Source: Terriglobales bacterium | Lineage (GTDB): Bacteria; Acidobacteriota; Terriglobia; Terriglobales; Acidobacteriaceae | NCBI GenBank assembly: GCA_025935035.1 | Contig: JAICWB010000003.1 | Location: 1-33,115, forward strand | Length of the DNA stretch: 33,115 nt | Direction of reading: 5' to 3' | Shown: in pieces, positions 19,000 through 29,085 of the stretch | How the letters are laid out: every line of letters begins with the position of its first letter | Numbering within the stretch: position 1 is the first letter of the stretch | The notes under the pieces: model-generated | Told to the model about the DNA's origin: nothing | Databases searched by the model: none | What the model saw: the letters and a program-made list of their open reading frames with translations, nothing else | Position numbers and translations under genes: made by a program

Positions 19000-20756
19000 T
19001 GGGGACCGCAAATAATTCCGCGCCCCGTGGTGACCACCCACCCAATGCAGCGAAGAGCTTGCCGCGTTGGATGGGGCACGAATCTTCGTTTTCTTTCAGC
19101 GCGCATCATCGCGTGATAGCACGGCAATATTTTCTTCTGTCACTCGCAGCGGTGCTGATCGGCATTGTGCTGTCGCTGCTCATGCGGCTGCATATTGTGT
19201 GGCCGGAGCTGCGGATCCCCTTCTTTGGACAGATCAAGCCGGAGCAATACCTTGCCTATATGACCATGCACGGCACACTGATGGTGTTCTTTGTGCTGAG
19301 CGTGGCGCCCCAGAATGCGTTCGGCAATCTGGTGTTGCCGGAACAGATCGGCGCGCGGGCCATGGCTTTTCCGCGGTTGAACATGTTTTCGTTTTGGACA
19401 ACTTTACTGGCCTTCATGGTGATGGTGAGTGCGTTGTTCGTGGCGGGTGGTGGGTCGATGTCCGGGTGGACGCAGTATCCGCCGCTGAGTGCGATCACCT
19501 CTGCAGGTTCTGGACAGGGGCGAGGTACAGACTTATGGATAGTCAGTATCGCGATCTTCTGCGTGGCTTCTTTAATGAGCGCCGTGAATTTCATCACCAC
19601 GGTATTGCGCGGGCGGGTGGAAGGGATGAGCCTGATGCGCATGCCGCTGACGGTCTGGTCATGGTTTGTTACGGCGATGCTGACTCTGCTCTCGTTCAGC
19701 GTTTTACTCGCGGCGGCGTTGCTGCTTTTTTCTGACCGGCATTGGGGGACCAGTTTTTATCTTCCCGCAGGACTGGTTGTGAACGGAGCGGCCGTGGCTG
19801 GCCATTCAGGGGGTTCGCCCCTATTGTGGCAACACTTGTTCTGGTTCTTCGGGCATCCGGAGGTTTACATCGCGATATTGCCGGGCATGGGGGTTACCTC
19901 TCACATGTTGAGTACGTTCTCGCGCAAGCCAGTGTATGGATATCGGGGCATGGTTTATTCCTTGCTGGCCATCGGCGTGTTGGGTTTCATGGTCTGGGGA
20001 CATCACATGTTCGTGGCGGGAATCAGTCCTTACGCGGTGCTGGCGTTCTCGACCTTGACCATGGTCATCGCAGTGCCATCGTCAGTGAAAGTGATCAATT
20101 GGCTGGGAACGTTGCGCGGCGGACGGATCCGTTTCTCTGTGCCGCTACTTTTTTCCGTGGGGTTTGTCTCGTTGTTCATCACCGGCGGATTGTCCGGCCC
20201 GATACTTGCGCAGCCCGCGGTGGACATGTATTTACATGACACGTACTTTGTAGTGGCGCACTTTCACATGATCATGGGGATGGCGGCGGTGTTCGCCATC
20301 TTTGCGGCCACGTACTTCTGGTTCCCGCTACTGTTCCCCGATCGCATGATGAATGAGACACTGGGACGCGCGCACTTCTGGCTGACCTTCATCGGCGCGT
20401 ATGCCACGTTCATGCCGATGCACTTTCTCGGGCTTGCGGGGAATCCAAGGCAGTATTCGCAGATCGCCGGCTCAGCGAAGTATCTGCAGAAGCTGCTGCC
20501 GGTGCACATGTTCATCACCATTTCGGCATTCGTGCTGGCCGCGGCTCAATTCATCTTTATATATAACCTGATGCATTCGGCGGCGCGCGGCAAGTTCAGT
20601 GGGGCGAATCCGTGGGAGGCGACCACGCTCGAATGGGAAATAGACCACGGACAAAAGCTGACCGTGCATCATGACCCATATGTATTCGGCCCGCGTGAAG
20701 ATTCGCGGCGCGACTACACCATGCAATCTGAACCGCCGTATACTTATAAAAGTTAG
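18999..20756 (+). CDS. coxA: Cytochrome c oxidase subunit I (haem-copper oxidase)
   Basis: QHLFWFFGHPEVYIAILPG, VWGHHMFVAG, VPSSVKVINWL, HDTYFVVAHFHMIMG. Start at 18999 (TGATG overlap with coxB stop) preferred over ORF-track 18957. Confidence 0.96.
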   Translation: MGTANNSAPRGDHPPNAAKSLPRWMGHESSFSFSAHHRVIARQYFLLSLAAVLIGIVLSLLMRLHIVWPELRIPFFGQIKPEQYLAYMTMHGTLMVFFVLSVAPQNAFGNLVLPEQIGARAMAFPRLNMFSFWTTLLAFMVMVSALFVAGGGSMSGWTQYPPLSAITSAGSGQGRGTDLWIVSIAIFCVASLMSAVNFITTVLRGRVEGMSLMRMPLTVWSWFVTAMLTLLSFSVLLAAALLLFSDRHWGTSFYLPAGLVVNGAAVAGHSGGSPLLWQHLFWFFGHPEVYIAILPGMGVTSHMLSTFSRKPVYGYRGMVYSLLAIGVLGFMVWGHHMFVAGISPYAVLAFSTLTMVIAVPSSVKVINWLGTLRGGRIRFSVPLLFSVGFVSLFITGGLSGPILAQPAVDMYLHDTYFVVAHFHMIMGMAAVFAIFAATYFWFPLLFPDRMMNETLGRAHFWLTFIGAYATFMPMHFLGLAGNPRQYSQIAGSAKYLQKLLPVHMFITISAFVLAAAQFIFIYNLMHSAARGKFSGANPWEATTLEWEIDHGQKLTVHHDPYVFGPREDSRRDYTMQSEPPYTYKS

Positions 20757-20771
20757 GCGCGGAGAATCCTT

Positions 20772-21524
20772 ATGCCCAAGCCTGCCGTTCTTCCTCCACA
20801 CACTACGCACGCGGAACCTAAGATCGGCGGCCGCGGGCCCAAGCCGCCGGCGTCGGTAGGGTTGGGAGGCGATGATTGGAAAAATAATCCGCCGGGACGG
20901 CGCGGTCCGCGGGAGCGCCTGAAGCGCTTTCGGGTGGCGCTGGGCTTGGTGCTGATATCGGTATTTGTTTTGTTCATCGGCCTGACCAGCGCCTACGTGG
21001 TGCGCCAAGGTGGCGGAACGCTGGATACGACCACGGGAGTCTTTACCCGGGATTGGAAACCAATCGCGGTGCCGCAGATCCTGTGGCTCAACACGCTTTT
21101 GCTGCTCTTAAGCAGCGCCACGATCGAATTTGCGCGGCGGCAGGTCTTTCGTGAACCCATGGTCACTGAAGAATGGTTGGGATTGGGCACGCCGACCCGA
21201 CGCGCTTCCCTGCCTTGGCTGGGATTGACGCTGGTACTCGGCTTTGGATTTCTGGTGGGACAGTTCGTGGCGTGGCAGCAATTGAACGCCCAGGGAATCT
21301 TCATGGCCACGAATCCGAGCAGTTCATTCTTCTTCATCCTGACCGGCGCGCACGCGCTACACTTGTTGGGCGGGATCATTGTGTTGACTTGGGCTGCGTT
21401 GGCGAGTGTGTTGTCGCGTCCATTGGAATCACGGCAGATCGCCACCGATTGCGGCGCTTGGTATTGGCACGCCATGGGCGTACTGTGGCTCTACATATTC
21501 GCGTTGCTTCTCTTTGTGAAATGA
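20772..21524 (+). CDS. coxC: Cytochrome c oxidase subunit III
   Basis: 250 aa; [55 protein letters not shown]. Confidence 0.93.
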   Translation: MPKPAVLPPHTTHAEPKIGGRGPKPPASVGLGGDDWKNNPPGRRGPRERLKRFRVALGLVLISVFVLFIGLTSAYVVRQGGGTLDTTTGVFTRDWKPIAVPQILWLNTLLLLLSSATIEFARRQVFREPMVTEEWLGLGTPTRRASLPWLGLTLVLGFGFLVGQFVAWQQLNAQGIFMATNPSSSFFFILTGAHALHLLGGIIVLTWAALASVLSRPLESRQIATDCGAWYWHAMGVLWLYIFALLLFVK

Positions 21525-21724
21525 AATTCGTGCGCCTATTCGTATTGGTGGTTTTGTTCTGCGCTCCCGCGTTTGGGCAAGGGTGCGCAATGTGCAAGGC
21601 TAGTGCGGCGCAAGCCCCCGCAGAGACACAGCGAGCGTTAAGACGCGGGATTTTAGTTTTGTTGGTGCCGTCGTTGGGGATGGTGGGTGCGTTGGGAGTA
21701 GTCGCTTGGAAGCACCGGGAATAG
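21521..21724 (+). CDS. Small CxxC membrane protein in cox operon (67 aa)
   Basis: [71 protein letters not shown] overlap with coxC stop. Signal/TM, CAMC motif, second TM. Confidence 0.8.
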   Translation: MKFVRLFVLVVLFCAPAFGQGCAMCKASAAQAPAETQRALRRGILVLLVPSLGMVGALGVVAWKHRE

Positions 21725-21866
21725 CCTACGCGCCAGATGGTGCCGGCCATTGGCATAGCGCCCTTCGGACGCAAATCTGATCCGCAGTAGCGCGATATAA
21801 TAGAGGATTCCACACTCGCATTTTTGCTCTCTATGGCGGTGCTGAGCGTGGATGGGTCCTTTATTC

Positions 21867-24854
21867 ATGTCCATCGATAGCATTGTCGTCCGCGGTGCGC
21901 GGGTCCATAACTTAAAGAACATTGATTTTGAAATACCGCACAATGCGCTGACGGTGGTCACGGGCGTTTCCGGTTCAGGCAAGTCTTCGCTCGCATTTGA
22001 CACGATCTACGCCGAAGGACAACGGCGCTATGTGGAATCGCTGTCAGCGTATGCGCGGCAGTTCCTGGAACGAATCGAGAAACCGGACGTTGATCTGATC
22101 GATGGCATCGCGCCTGCGATCGCAATCCGGCAAAAAAATACGACGCGTAATCCGCGGTCCACGGTTGCGACTTCTACAGAGATTTACGACTACCTGCGGC
22201 TGTTGTTCGCGCGCATTGGCACCACGTATTGTCTGCAGTGCGGCGCTGAGGTCAAGAGCGACACCGTGGATGAGGTCGCTGCCGCAGTCCTCGCTCTGCC
22301 GACAGAGACCCGACTGAATGTTTTGTTTCCGGTGAAAGTGAAGGCGCCGACGGCGGAAGCATCCACGGCAGCAAAGCCGAAACGGGCGAGCAAGAAAGCG
22401 CTGAAGGCCGCGGAAGAGGCGCAAGCCGCAGCCACGATGGACGCGATGAAGCTGCGCTTGTTCGATCTGCGGAAACGCGGGTTCACGCGGCTTTATCAGA
22501 ACGGCGCTATTTACGAATTCTCCACACCTGAGTCTTTGCTGGAGATTGATTTCGCGCAGCCATTGTTCGGGTTGGTCGATCGGCTGGTTGTCTCGGCGGA
22601 TGTTCGTGCGCGGGTAGTGGACGCGACGGAGATCGCTTACCGCGAATCAGGCGAGGTGGTCTTTGAAACGGTGCCACGTGAAGAAGGCGCGAAGCGGCAG
22701 CAGTTGCGGTTCTCGCAACGCTTTGAATGCAAGACCTGTTTGATCCGCTACGAGCATCCGGAACCGCGGTTATTTTCGTTCAACAACCCTTTTGGTGCGT
22801 GCCCGCGATGCCAGGGGTTTGGGAACACTATTGATTTCGATCTCGACCTCGTCATTCCGGATAAATCGAAATCGCTTAATGCGGGCGCGATCGAACCTTG
22901 GACGAAACCGAAATACCGGTCATTGCTCACCGATTTCCGCAAGACCGCGCGCGCGCACGGCATTCCGATGGACGTGCCATGGGAAGAGATGGACGAAGAC
23001 CATCGCGAGATCGTGTTGGAGGGCGACCGCGAGACGAAGTTCCCAGGCATTAAGGGCTTCTTCGCTTATCTTGAGCGAAAAAAATACAAGCTGCACGTGC
23101 GGGTTTTCCTGAGCAGGTATCGAGGATATGCGCTGTGCCCCGATTGCCGCGGGCAAAGGTTGCGCGCGGAGGCGCGGACCGTGCGCGTTGCGGGAAAGAA
23201 CATCTGCGAGGTCTCCTCCCTGACGGTCGAAGCGGCCGCGACTTTTTTTGGGGAACTGGAATTGAAGCCGCACCAGTTGGAGATCGCGGACAAAATATTG
23301 CTGGAGATCCGCGACCGCTTGAAGTTCTTGAACAATGTTGGATTGGAATATCTGACGCTCGACCGACTGGCTTCAACACTTAGCGGCGGCGAAGCGCAAC
23401 GCATTCAGCTAGCGGCATCGCTGGCATCGCGGTTGGTGGGCGCATTGTATGTGCTGGACGAACCCTCGATTGGATTGCATTCGCGCGACACCAAGCGGCT
23501 GGTGGACATCCTCGAAGACCTGCGCGATCTGGGAAACACGATACTCGTGGTGGAGCATGATCCTGAAGTGATGGTGTCCGCAGACCGCATTTTGGACCTG
23601 GGCCCCGGAGCCGGCGAGCACGGCGGACGCGTGATGGCGCACGGAACATTTGACGAGATCAAGAAGCTGCCAACGTCTTTGACAGGAAGATATCTTTCGC
23701 AAGACTTGCGGATACAGATGCCACCGGCGCGCCGTAAGCCGGGGCCGCAAAAATTGAAACTGATCGGGGCGCGAGCGCACAACTTGAAGCGGGTGAATGT
23801 GGAGATTCCACTGGGTCTCTTGGTCGCGATCACGGGTGTCAGTGGTTCGGGGAAATCGACGCTGGTGCACGATGTGCTTTACAAGTCGCTGTCTTCGGCG
23901 CTGGGAGTGAGTGCCGGCGGGAATCTTGCCGGGGTGCTGGAACGGCTGGACGGCGCGCAGTATCTGAATGACGTTGTGCTGGTAGACCAGTCGCCTATTG
24001 GGCGTACGCCGCGGTCGAATCCAGTCACCTATATCAAAGCTTTTGACATCATCCGCGAGACGTTTGCCTCGACGCCGGAAGCGCAGAAAAAAGGATTCGG
24101 CGCGGGGCACTTCTCATTCAACATTCCCGGCGGACGCTGCGAGAACTGTTCCGGTGACGGAACGGTGATCGTGGAGATGCAGTTCCTGGCAGACGTAGAA
24201 CTTCTCTGTGAAGAATGCAAAGGCACGCGGTTCAAGCCGGCGGTACTGGATATCAAGTACCGCGGCAAGAACATTCATGAGGTTCTGAACCTTACGGTGA
24301 AAGAGGGACTGCAATTTTTCTCGGCCGTGCCAAAGCTGGTGGAAAAGATCCGCGTGCTGGAAGAAGTCGGGCTGGGATATCTGCGTTTGGGACAATCCGC
24401 AACGACCCTGAGCGGAGGCGAGGCGCAACGCATGAAGCTGGCGGCGCACCTGCAGCCGCGTAGGGAATTCACTGCTGCGGTCGCAAGCGGGAATGGCGAC
24501 GATCCGGAGCGCGGCAAGGCCAAGCGCGGAAATCGGGCTCTGTACATTTTCGATGAGCCAACGACCGGCCTACACTTCGACGACATCAGCAAACTTCTGT
24601 TCGCCTTCCGGCGGTTGCTGGACACAGGCGCATCGGTTATCGTCATCGAACACAACCTGGATGTGATCAAGACCGCAGACTGGGTCATCGACCTGGGACC
24701 TGAAGGCGGCGCGCGCGGCGGCGAGATCATGGACGCGGGCACGCCGGAAGATGTGGCCAAGAACAAAAAATCACATACTGGACAGTGGCTTGCGCGCATC
24801 TTAAGTAAAAACGGGTACTCTCAACCGAATGGCCGGAGACAGAAAGCCAAATAG
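21867..24854 (+). CDS. uvrA: Excinuclease ABC subunit A
   Basis: [105 protein letters not shown] track starts at 21852; MSIDS at 21867 is the likelier start. Confidence 0.97.
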   Translation: MSIDSIVVRGARVHNLKNIDFEIPHNALTVVTGVSGSGKSSLAFDTIYAEGQRRYVESLSAYARQFLERIEKPDVDLIDGIAPAIAIRQKNTTRNPRSTVATSTEIYDYLRLLFARIGTTYCLQCGAEVKSDTVDEVAAAVLALPTETRLNVLFPVKVKAPTAEASTAAKPKRASKKALKAAEEAQAAATMDAMKLRLFDLRKRGFTRLYQNGAIYEFSTPESLLEIDFAQPLFGLVDRLVVSADVRARVVDATEIAYRESGEVVFETVPREEGAKRQQLRFSQRFECKTCLIRYEHPEPRLFSFNNPFGACPRCQGFGNTIDFDLDLVIPDKSKSLNAGAIEPWTKPKYRSLLTDFRKTARAHGIPMDVPWEEMDEDHREIVLEGDRETKFPGIKGFFAYLERKKYKLHVRVFLSRYRGYALCPDCRGQRLRAEARTVRVAGKNICEVSSLTVEAAATFFGELELKPHQLEIADKILLEIRDRLKFLNNVGLEYLTLDRLASTLSGGEAQRIQLAASLASRLVGALYVLDEPSIGLHSRDTKRLVDILEDLRDLGNTILVVEHDPEVMVSADRILDLGPGAGEHGGRVMAHGTFDEIKKLPTSLTGRYLSQDLRIQMPPARRKPGPQKLKLIGARAHNLKRVNVEIPLGLLVAITGVSGSGKSTLVHDVLYKSLSSALGVSAGGNLAGVLERLDGAQYLNDVVLVDQSPIGRTPRSNPVTYIKAFDIIRETFASTPEAQKKGFGAGHFSFNIPGGRCENCSGDGTVIVEMQFLADVELLCEECKGTRFKPAVLDIKYRGKNIHEVLNLTVKEGLQFFSAVPKLVEKIRVLEEVGLGYLRLGQSATTLSGGEAQRMKLAAHLQPRREFTAAVASGNGDDPERGKAKRGNRALYIFDEPTTGLHFDDISKLLFAFRRLLDTGASVIVIEHNLDVIKTADWVIDLGPEGGARGGEIMDAGTPEDVAKNKKSHTGQWLARILSKNGYSQPNGRRQKAK

Positions 24855-26163
24855 CCTGCGATGGGGCGTGCTCTTGTGCGCCGTGTTATGGACTGCGTGC
24901 GCTGTCGGGCAGACGGCGCGGCACCATCGCGACGTGGTTGAGACGGACACGGTCGCGCCGCAAGTGCGACAAGCCGAGGCGGCGATCGAGAAGCAAGACT
25001 ACGCCGCTGCTGAAAAACTGTTGTTGCCGGTTGTAGCGGCGGACCCTAAAGACAGTACCGCATGGTATGACTTGGGATATGTGTACAAGGCCACCAAGCG
25101 GCGTCCTGAAGCGATTGACGCTTACCGCAAGTGTCTTGCGATAAAACCTGATATTTTTCAAGCCAATCTGAGCCTGGGATTGTTACTGGCGCAAGATGGA
25201 AAAAACGACGAAGCGGCTAAGTATGTAAAGTCCGCGCTGAAGTCGATGCCTGCCAGTACGTCTTCGGCTGACAAGGCACTGAATTGGAAGACGCTGGGCG
25301 AAATCGAGCAGAAGTCGGACCCTGCGGATGCGTTAATAGCGTTTCGCAAGGCAGCTGAATTTGCACCGAAAGACATTGCGCCACACATACTGGCGGCGAG
25401 GGTGTTGGTTTCCCAGAAAGATGTGAACGGCGCTGAGGCGGAATACAAAGCCGCGCGCGCCATCGACCCGCACGCCAAAGAACCGTTGACTGGATTGATC
25501 GACCTCTATCGCGAGTACAATCGCAGTGGCGACGCACAGGTTGCATTGAAGGAGTATGCAGCGCTGTATCCTGATGACCCCAAGGTCCATCTATTGTTGG
25601 GGCAATCACTGCTTAAGGCAGGCGATGTGGATGGCGCCGTCGCGCAGTTTGACGCGGGGTTGAAGCAATCGCCGGGCGATGTGAACCTGCTGCACGAGGT
25701 GGCGGCGATGTATGCGTCGCAAAAGAAGTTCGACCAGGCGGCTCCCCGCTATGCCGATCTGATCAAGGCCGCGCCGAATGATGCTGACTATCACTATCAA
25801 TACGGTGTGGTGCTGATGCAGTTGCACCGCTTTCCTGAGGCAGAGGAGCAACTTATCGCGGCCCTCAAACAAAATGGCCGTCTGGTTGATGCGTACGGCG
25901 ACCTGGCAGTGGCGGCCTCAGAAAATAAGCAATATCCGCTGGCCATCAACGTTCTAGATGCAAGGAGTAAGCTTGCGCCGGACACGGCCGGAACTTACTT
26001 CCTGCGGGCAACGGCGTACGATAACCTGAAGGCCTTCCCTCAGGCTTCAGAGAATTACCATAAGTTCCTGGAGGCATCTAAAGGTAAAGACCCGGAGAAC
26101 GAGTGGAAAGCACGACACCGGCTGATCGCTATTGAGCCGGAGAGCGGGAAGAAGAAAAAGTAA
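24829..26163 (+). CDS. Secreted tetratricopeptide-repeat protein
   Basis: 444 aa; signal peptide; TPR-like units such as STAWYDLGYVYKATKRRPEAIDAYRKCLAIKPD and PKVHLLLGQSLLKAGDVDGAVAQFDAGLKQSPGD. Overlaps uvrA 3' end by 26 nt. Confidence 0.92.
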   Translation: MAGDRKPNSLRWGVLLCAVLWTACAVGQTARHHRDVVETDTVAPQVRQAEAAIEKQDYAAAEKLLLPVVAADPKDSTAWYDLGYVYKATKRRPEAIDAYRKCLAIKPDIFQANLSLGLLLAQDGKNDEAAKYVKSALKSMPASTSSADKALNWKTLGEIEQKSDPADALIAFRKAAEFAPKDIAPHILAARVLVSQKDVNGAEAEYKAARAIDPHAKEPLTGLIDLYREYNRSGDAQVALKEYAALYPDDPKVHLLLGQSLLKAGDVDGAVAQFDAGLKQSPGDVNLLHEVAAMYASQKKFDQAAPRYADLIKAAPNDADYHYQYGVVLMQLHRFPEAEEQLIAALKQNGRLVDAYGDLAVAASENKQYPLAINVLDARSKLAPDTAGTYFLRATAYDNLKAFPQASENYHKFLEASKGKDPENEWKARHRLIAIEPESGKKKK

Positions 26164-26166
26164 CGC

Positions 26167-26637
26167 ATGGACACTGCGTGCAAATTCGGGTTGTTGCTAC
26201 TGATGCTGAGTCCTTGCTTTGCGCACACCACCTCTTTGCAGACGCCATCGGCAGATCCCGGCCTTGCGCATATTGCAGAACTGAAGATTAAAGCAGAACA
26301 AAAGGGCGAGGCAGACCGTGCGCGTATTTATGCAGACATAGCTCACGAGTTAGTAGAAGTGGCCAACACCCAATTCACAAACGGAGACCCCGATAAGGGC
26401 CAGGCCTCGATCCAGGACGCGGTAAGTTATGCGGAGAAGGCGGCCACCTCCGCTGAAGTAAAAGGACACAAGATAAAGAACGCGGAAATCACCCTGCGCG
26501 AGACCGCACGGCGCATAGAAGAAGTGCGAAAGACGTTGGACGTTGATAATCAGCCGCCGCTCAAAGCTGCCGTGGAACGACTGGAACAGCTTCGCAAACA
26601 ACTGTTGCAACGCATGTTTGGAGACGACAAGAAATGA
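26167..26637 (+). CDS. Secreted small helical hypothetical protein
   Basis: 156 aa, signal-like N-terminus, charged helical body; 3 nt after the TPR gene stop. Confidence 0.75.
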   Translation: MDTACKFGLLLLMLSPCFAHTTSLQTPSADPGLAHIAELKIKAEQKGEADRARIYADIAHELVEVANTQFTNGDPDKGQASIQDAVSYAEKAATSAEVKGHKIKNAEITLRETARRIEEVRKTLDVDNQPPLKAAVERLEQLRKQLLQRMFGDDKK

Positions 26638-27179
26638 GACTACGTCACATCGCGCTGTGTTTGGCTCTCCTAGCGTGCGCGCTCGGCACGTGTTCGCGGG
26701 CTTACGCGGACAAACATCGCGATCCGTTGACGAATGACGAAGTCAATAAGATCCGAGATGCGTCAGATGAACCTGACAAACGGATACTGCTTTACGTGCA
26801 ATTCGCCAAAACGCGGTTGCTCGCCATCGAACAACTGCGAGCGGACACCAAACTGAAGACCGATCGTGGGAAGCAAATCCATGACCTGCTGGAAGATTTC
26901 ACAACCATCATCGATGAGCTGGATGACAACATCGACATGTATGACCGACAACATTCCGACCTGCGGAAGGCACTTAAACCAGTGGTTGAAGCTTATACGG
27001 ATTGGCAATTGAAACTAAGGGCGATAAAAGAAGCCACCGATGTAAGCGATGAGGAGAAAAAAGCGTACGATTTCCCCCTCGATTCGGCGATAGATTCCGT
27101 GAACAGCGAACTTGATTCCGCGCGTGAGACGCTGGACAAGCAGAACAAGAACGCGGCCGAGTACAAGAAGAAAAAGTAG
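26634..27179 (+). CDS. Secreted small helical hypothetical protein
   Basis: 181 aa, signal peptide MRLRHIALCLALLACALGTCSRAYA; ATGA overlap with preceding gene. Confidence 0.75.
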   Translation: MRLRHIALCLALLACALGTCSRAYADKHRDPLTNDEVNKIRDASDEPDKRILLYVQFAKTRLLAIEQLRADTKLKTDRGKQIHDLLEDFTTIIDELDDNIDMYDRQHSDLRKALKPVVEAYTDWQLKLRAIKEATDVSDEEKKAYDFPLDSAIDSVNSELDSARETLDKQNKNAAEYKKKK

Positions 27180-27186
27180 AGAAACC

Positions 27187-27214
27187 AGTTTCTAGTTTCT
27201 CGTTTCTAGTTTCT
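27187..27214. repeat. 7-bp-period tandem repeat array (4 units)
   Basis: agtttct/agtttct/cgtttct/agtttct, 8 bp after the 27179 stop. Confidence 0.88.
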
Positions 27215-27343
27215 CGACTGAAAGCTTCGCCTGCATAGGGCTTCAGCAATCATCCGGATATTTACTGACATAGTTCTCCCACAGGGCTGCTAAACGCGGT
27301 CCGGAGACGTGTTGAAATCATATCCAGTGCTACTCTGAGAGTA

Positions 27344-28030
27344 GTGAATCCACAGCTTATTTCCCTGTTTGAAGAATGTTTTCGTGAACTGTGGCCGAAG
27401 AAGGCTAGCCCCGAGTTCCGTATCTCGTTCTACCACTTCACTAACATCAACAACACCATCCGGCTGCGCGAGGGAATCGTTATCGCGCGGTTGTCTGACC
27501 TGCTGGAGGGCGCGCCTCGACCGGTGCTGCATGCCATCGCCCATATCCTGCTGGCAAAGTTGTACAGGAAGCCGATCGACCCTGTGCAGGCGGCGAAGTA
27601 TCGGAGATACACCGCGAGTCATGACCTGGCGACAAAGGCGCACCTCATACGGCAGATTCGCGGACGAAAGAAGATCGGGTCAGCAAAAGGCCGGGTGTAT
27701 GACCTCGACGCAGTATTTGAGGAACTCAATATACGGTTCTTTCACGGTCTGATGGCGCGTCCGACGATGACATGGAGCGAGCACCATTCCCGTCAAAGCT
27801 TGGGACATTACGACCCGGCGCACAATGCCATCGTGGTAAGCCGCGTGTTTGACCGGCCAAATGTGCCTCGATATGCGATCGAGTACCTGGTGTATCACGA
27901 GATGCTGCATTTGAAGCATCCGGTGAAGCTGCGCGGGAGCAGAAGATGCGTACATTCTCGGGCGTTTCAGGACGAAGAAAAGATGTTTCCGGAACTGCAG
28001 GCGGCGCTTCGATTTTTGAAGGTGATCTAG
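27344..28030 (+). CDS. SprT-like zinc metalloprotease domain protein
   Basis: 228 aa; YLVYHEMLHLKHPVKLRGSRRCVHSRAFQDEEKMFP (HExxH plus downstream His); GTG start. Confidence 0.85.
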   Translation: MNPQLISLFEECFRELWPKKASPEFRISFYHFTNINNTIRLREGIVIARLSDLLEGAPRPVLHAIAHILLAKLYRKPIDPVQAAKYRRYTASHDLATKAHLIRQIRGRKKIGSAKGRVYDLDAVFEELNIRFFHGLMARPTMTWSEHHSRQSLGHYDPAHNAIVVSRVFDRPNVPRYAIEYLVYHEMLHLKHPVKLRGSRRCVHSRAFQDEEKMFPELQAALRFLKVI

Positions 28031-28038
28031 GCGGGCTC

Positions 28039-28986
28039 TCAGGCGGCCACGGTATTCGCCCGCGACTCGGCCAGTTCATTCGCGCAGACGCTCACGCGGT
28101 AAAGCGGCACTGAATGATTTGCCATGCGGCGTTTGTACGGTTGATCTCCGGTCATGAGGTCGCAGTCTAGACCGGATGAAAGCGATTCCCGCATCACCAG
28201 ATTCAACAGAGTACTGCCGGGAGAATGCTTGGCCCACGAGCGATCAAAGTACGTTGTGTAGAAGCGGCGCCACTGTTTGTCACGGAAGGTGACCAGCGCG
28301 GCAATGAGCGTTCCGCCGGATTCCAGCGTAAATATCTCACAGTCCTCACCGGCGCTTTGCGTCATGGAGAGCAGCATAAAAATCCGCGTTGGATCACGAA
28401 ATAGGCTGCCCGGTTCTCCGGCTTTCAATGTATAAACGTGCTTGAGAACCTGCGTGTCTCTGCCGAGATATTGCTCGCGCGTGACGCCGAGCCGCGACAG
28501 CCTTTTGAAGTTCACTTCCAGGTGCGGGTGACTTTGTGGTGAGTCTTTGGCATACGCACAGGGCGCGCTCGTGAACGGCAGGAGCGGCAAGCCGCACCAG
28601 ACAGTTGCATCTTCGCCGACGCGCAACGAGTGGAAACCGAAGCCCAGCGCATACTCCGCCGCGAAGTTCACCACTACTTCCCATGCACGCTCCACTAGAA
28701 TCGGGTCGCCCGCGCGCAGAATGTCGCGGTAATCAAAAAGCTCTTCCCCGAGGAGAGAGATTCTTTTCTGCTGGTTATCAACACACGCCGGAATGATCGC
28801 AACGCCGGAATCACTTTCAGCCATGACGACAAACGGGGATTGTCTGGCGGCGAAGGTTCGCGCGGCCAAATGATTCCACTCAAAGCTCTGAAAGATCGAA
28901 TGGTTCGGATTGCGAGCCAGTATCTCCCACCGAGGACGTAGCGCGTTCATCTCTTCCGCTGTGCGGGCAATAGCTAATCTGCTCAC
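28039..28986 (-). CDS. GNAT/BioF2-like (CelD-type) acyltransferase domain protein
   Basis: 315 aa; RPRWEILARNPNHSIFQSFEWNHLAARTF..., LESGGTLIAALVTFRDKQWRRFYTTYFDRSWAKHSPGSTLLNLVMRESL. Confidence 0.8.
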   Translation of the reverse strand: MSRLAIARTAEEMNALRPRWEILARNPNHSIFQSFEWNHLAARTFAARQSPFVVMAESDSGVAIIPACVDNQQKRISLLGEELFDYRDILRAGDPILVERAWEVVVNFAAEYALGFGFHSLRVGEDATVWCGLPLLPFTSAPCAYAKDSPQSHPHLEVNFKRLSRLGVTREQYLGRDTQVLKHVYTLKAGEPGSLFRDPTRIFMLLSMTQSAGEDCEIFTLESGGTLIAALVTFRDKQWRRFYTTYFDRSWAKHSPGSTLLNLVMRESLSSGLDCDLMTGDQPYKRRMANHSVPLYRVSVCANELAESRANTVAA

Positions 28987-29085
28987 TTGCGATTAGAGGC
29001 AAAAGCAGGCTCTCTGGATGGCGCTCGGTCCCAAAGTCAGAGCCGGCGTTTTGACCGGATGTGCCGCGGGCAATTAAAATGGATA

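Noticed and set aside
19067-19735. 222-aa + strand ORF in another frame of coxA (with 19742-20239)
   Set aside because: Alternative frame inside a clear subunit I gene; no motif.
23409-24110. 233-aa - strand ORF antisense to uvrA
   Set aside because: Shadow ORF of uvrA.
27330-27344. CTACTC-TGA-GAGTAG short inverted repeat abutting the SprT-like GTG start
   Set aside because: Only 6-bp arms with a 3-nt loop; could occur by chance and no supporting context.
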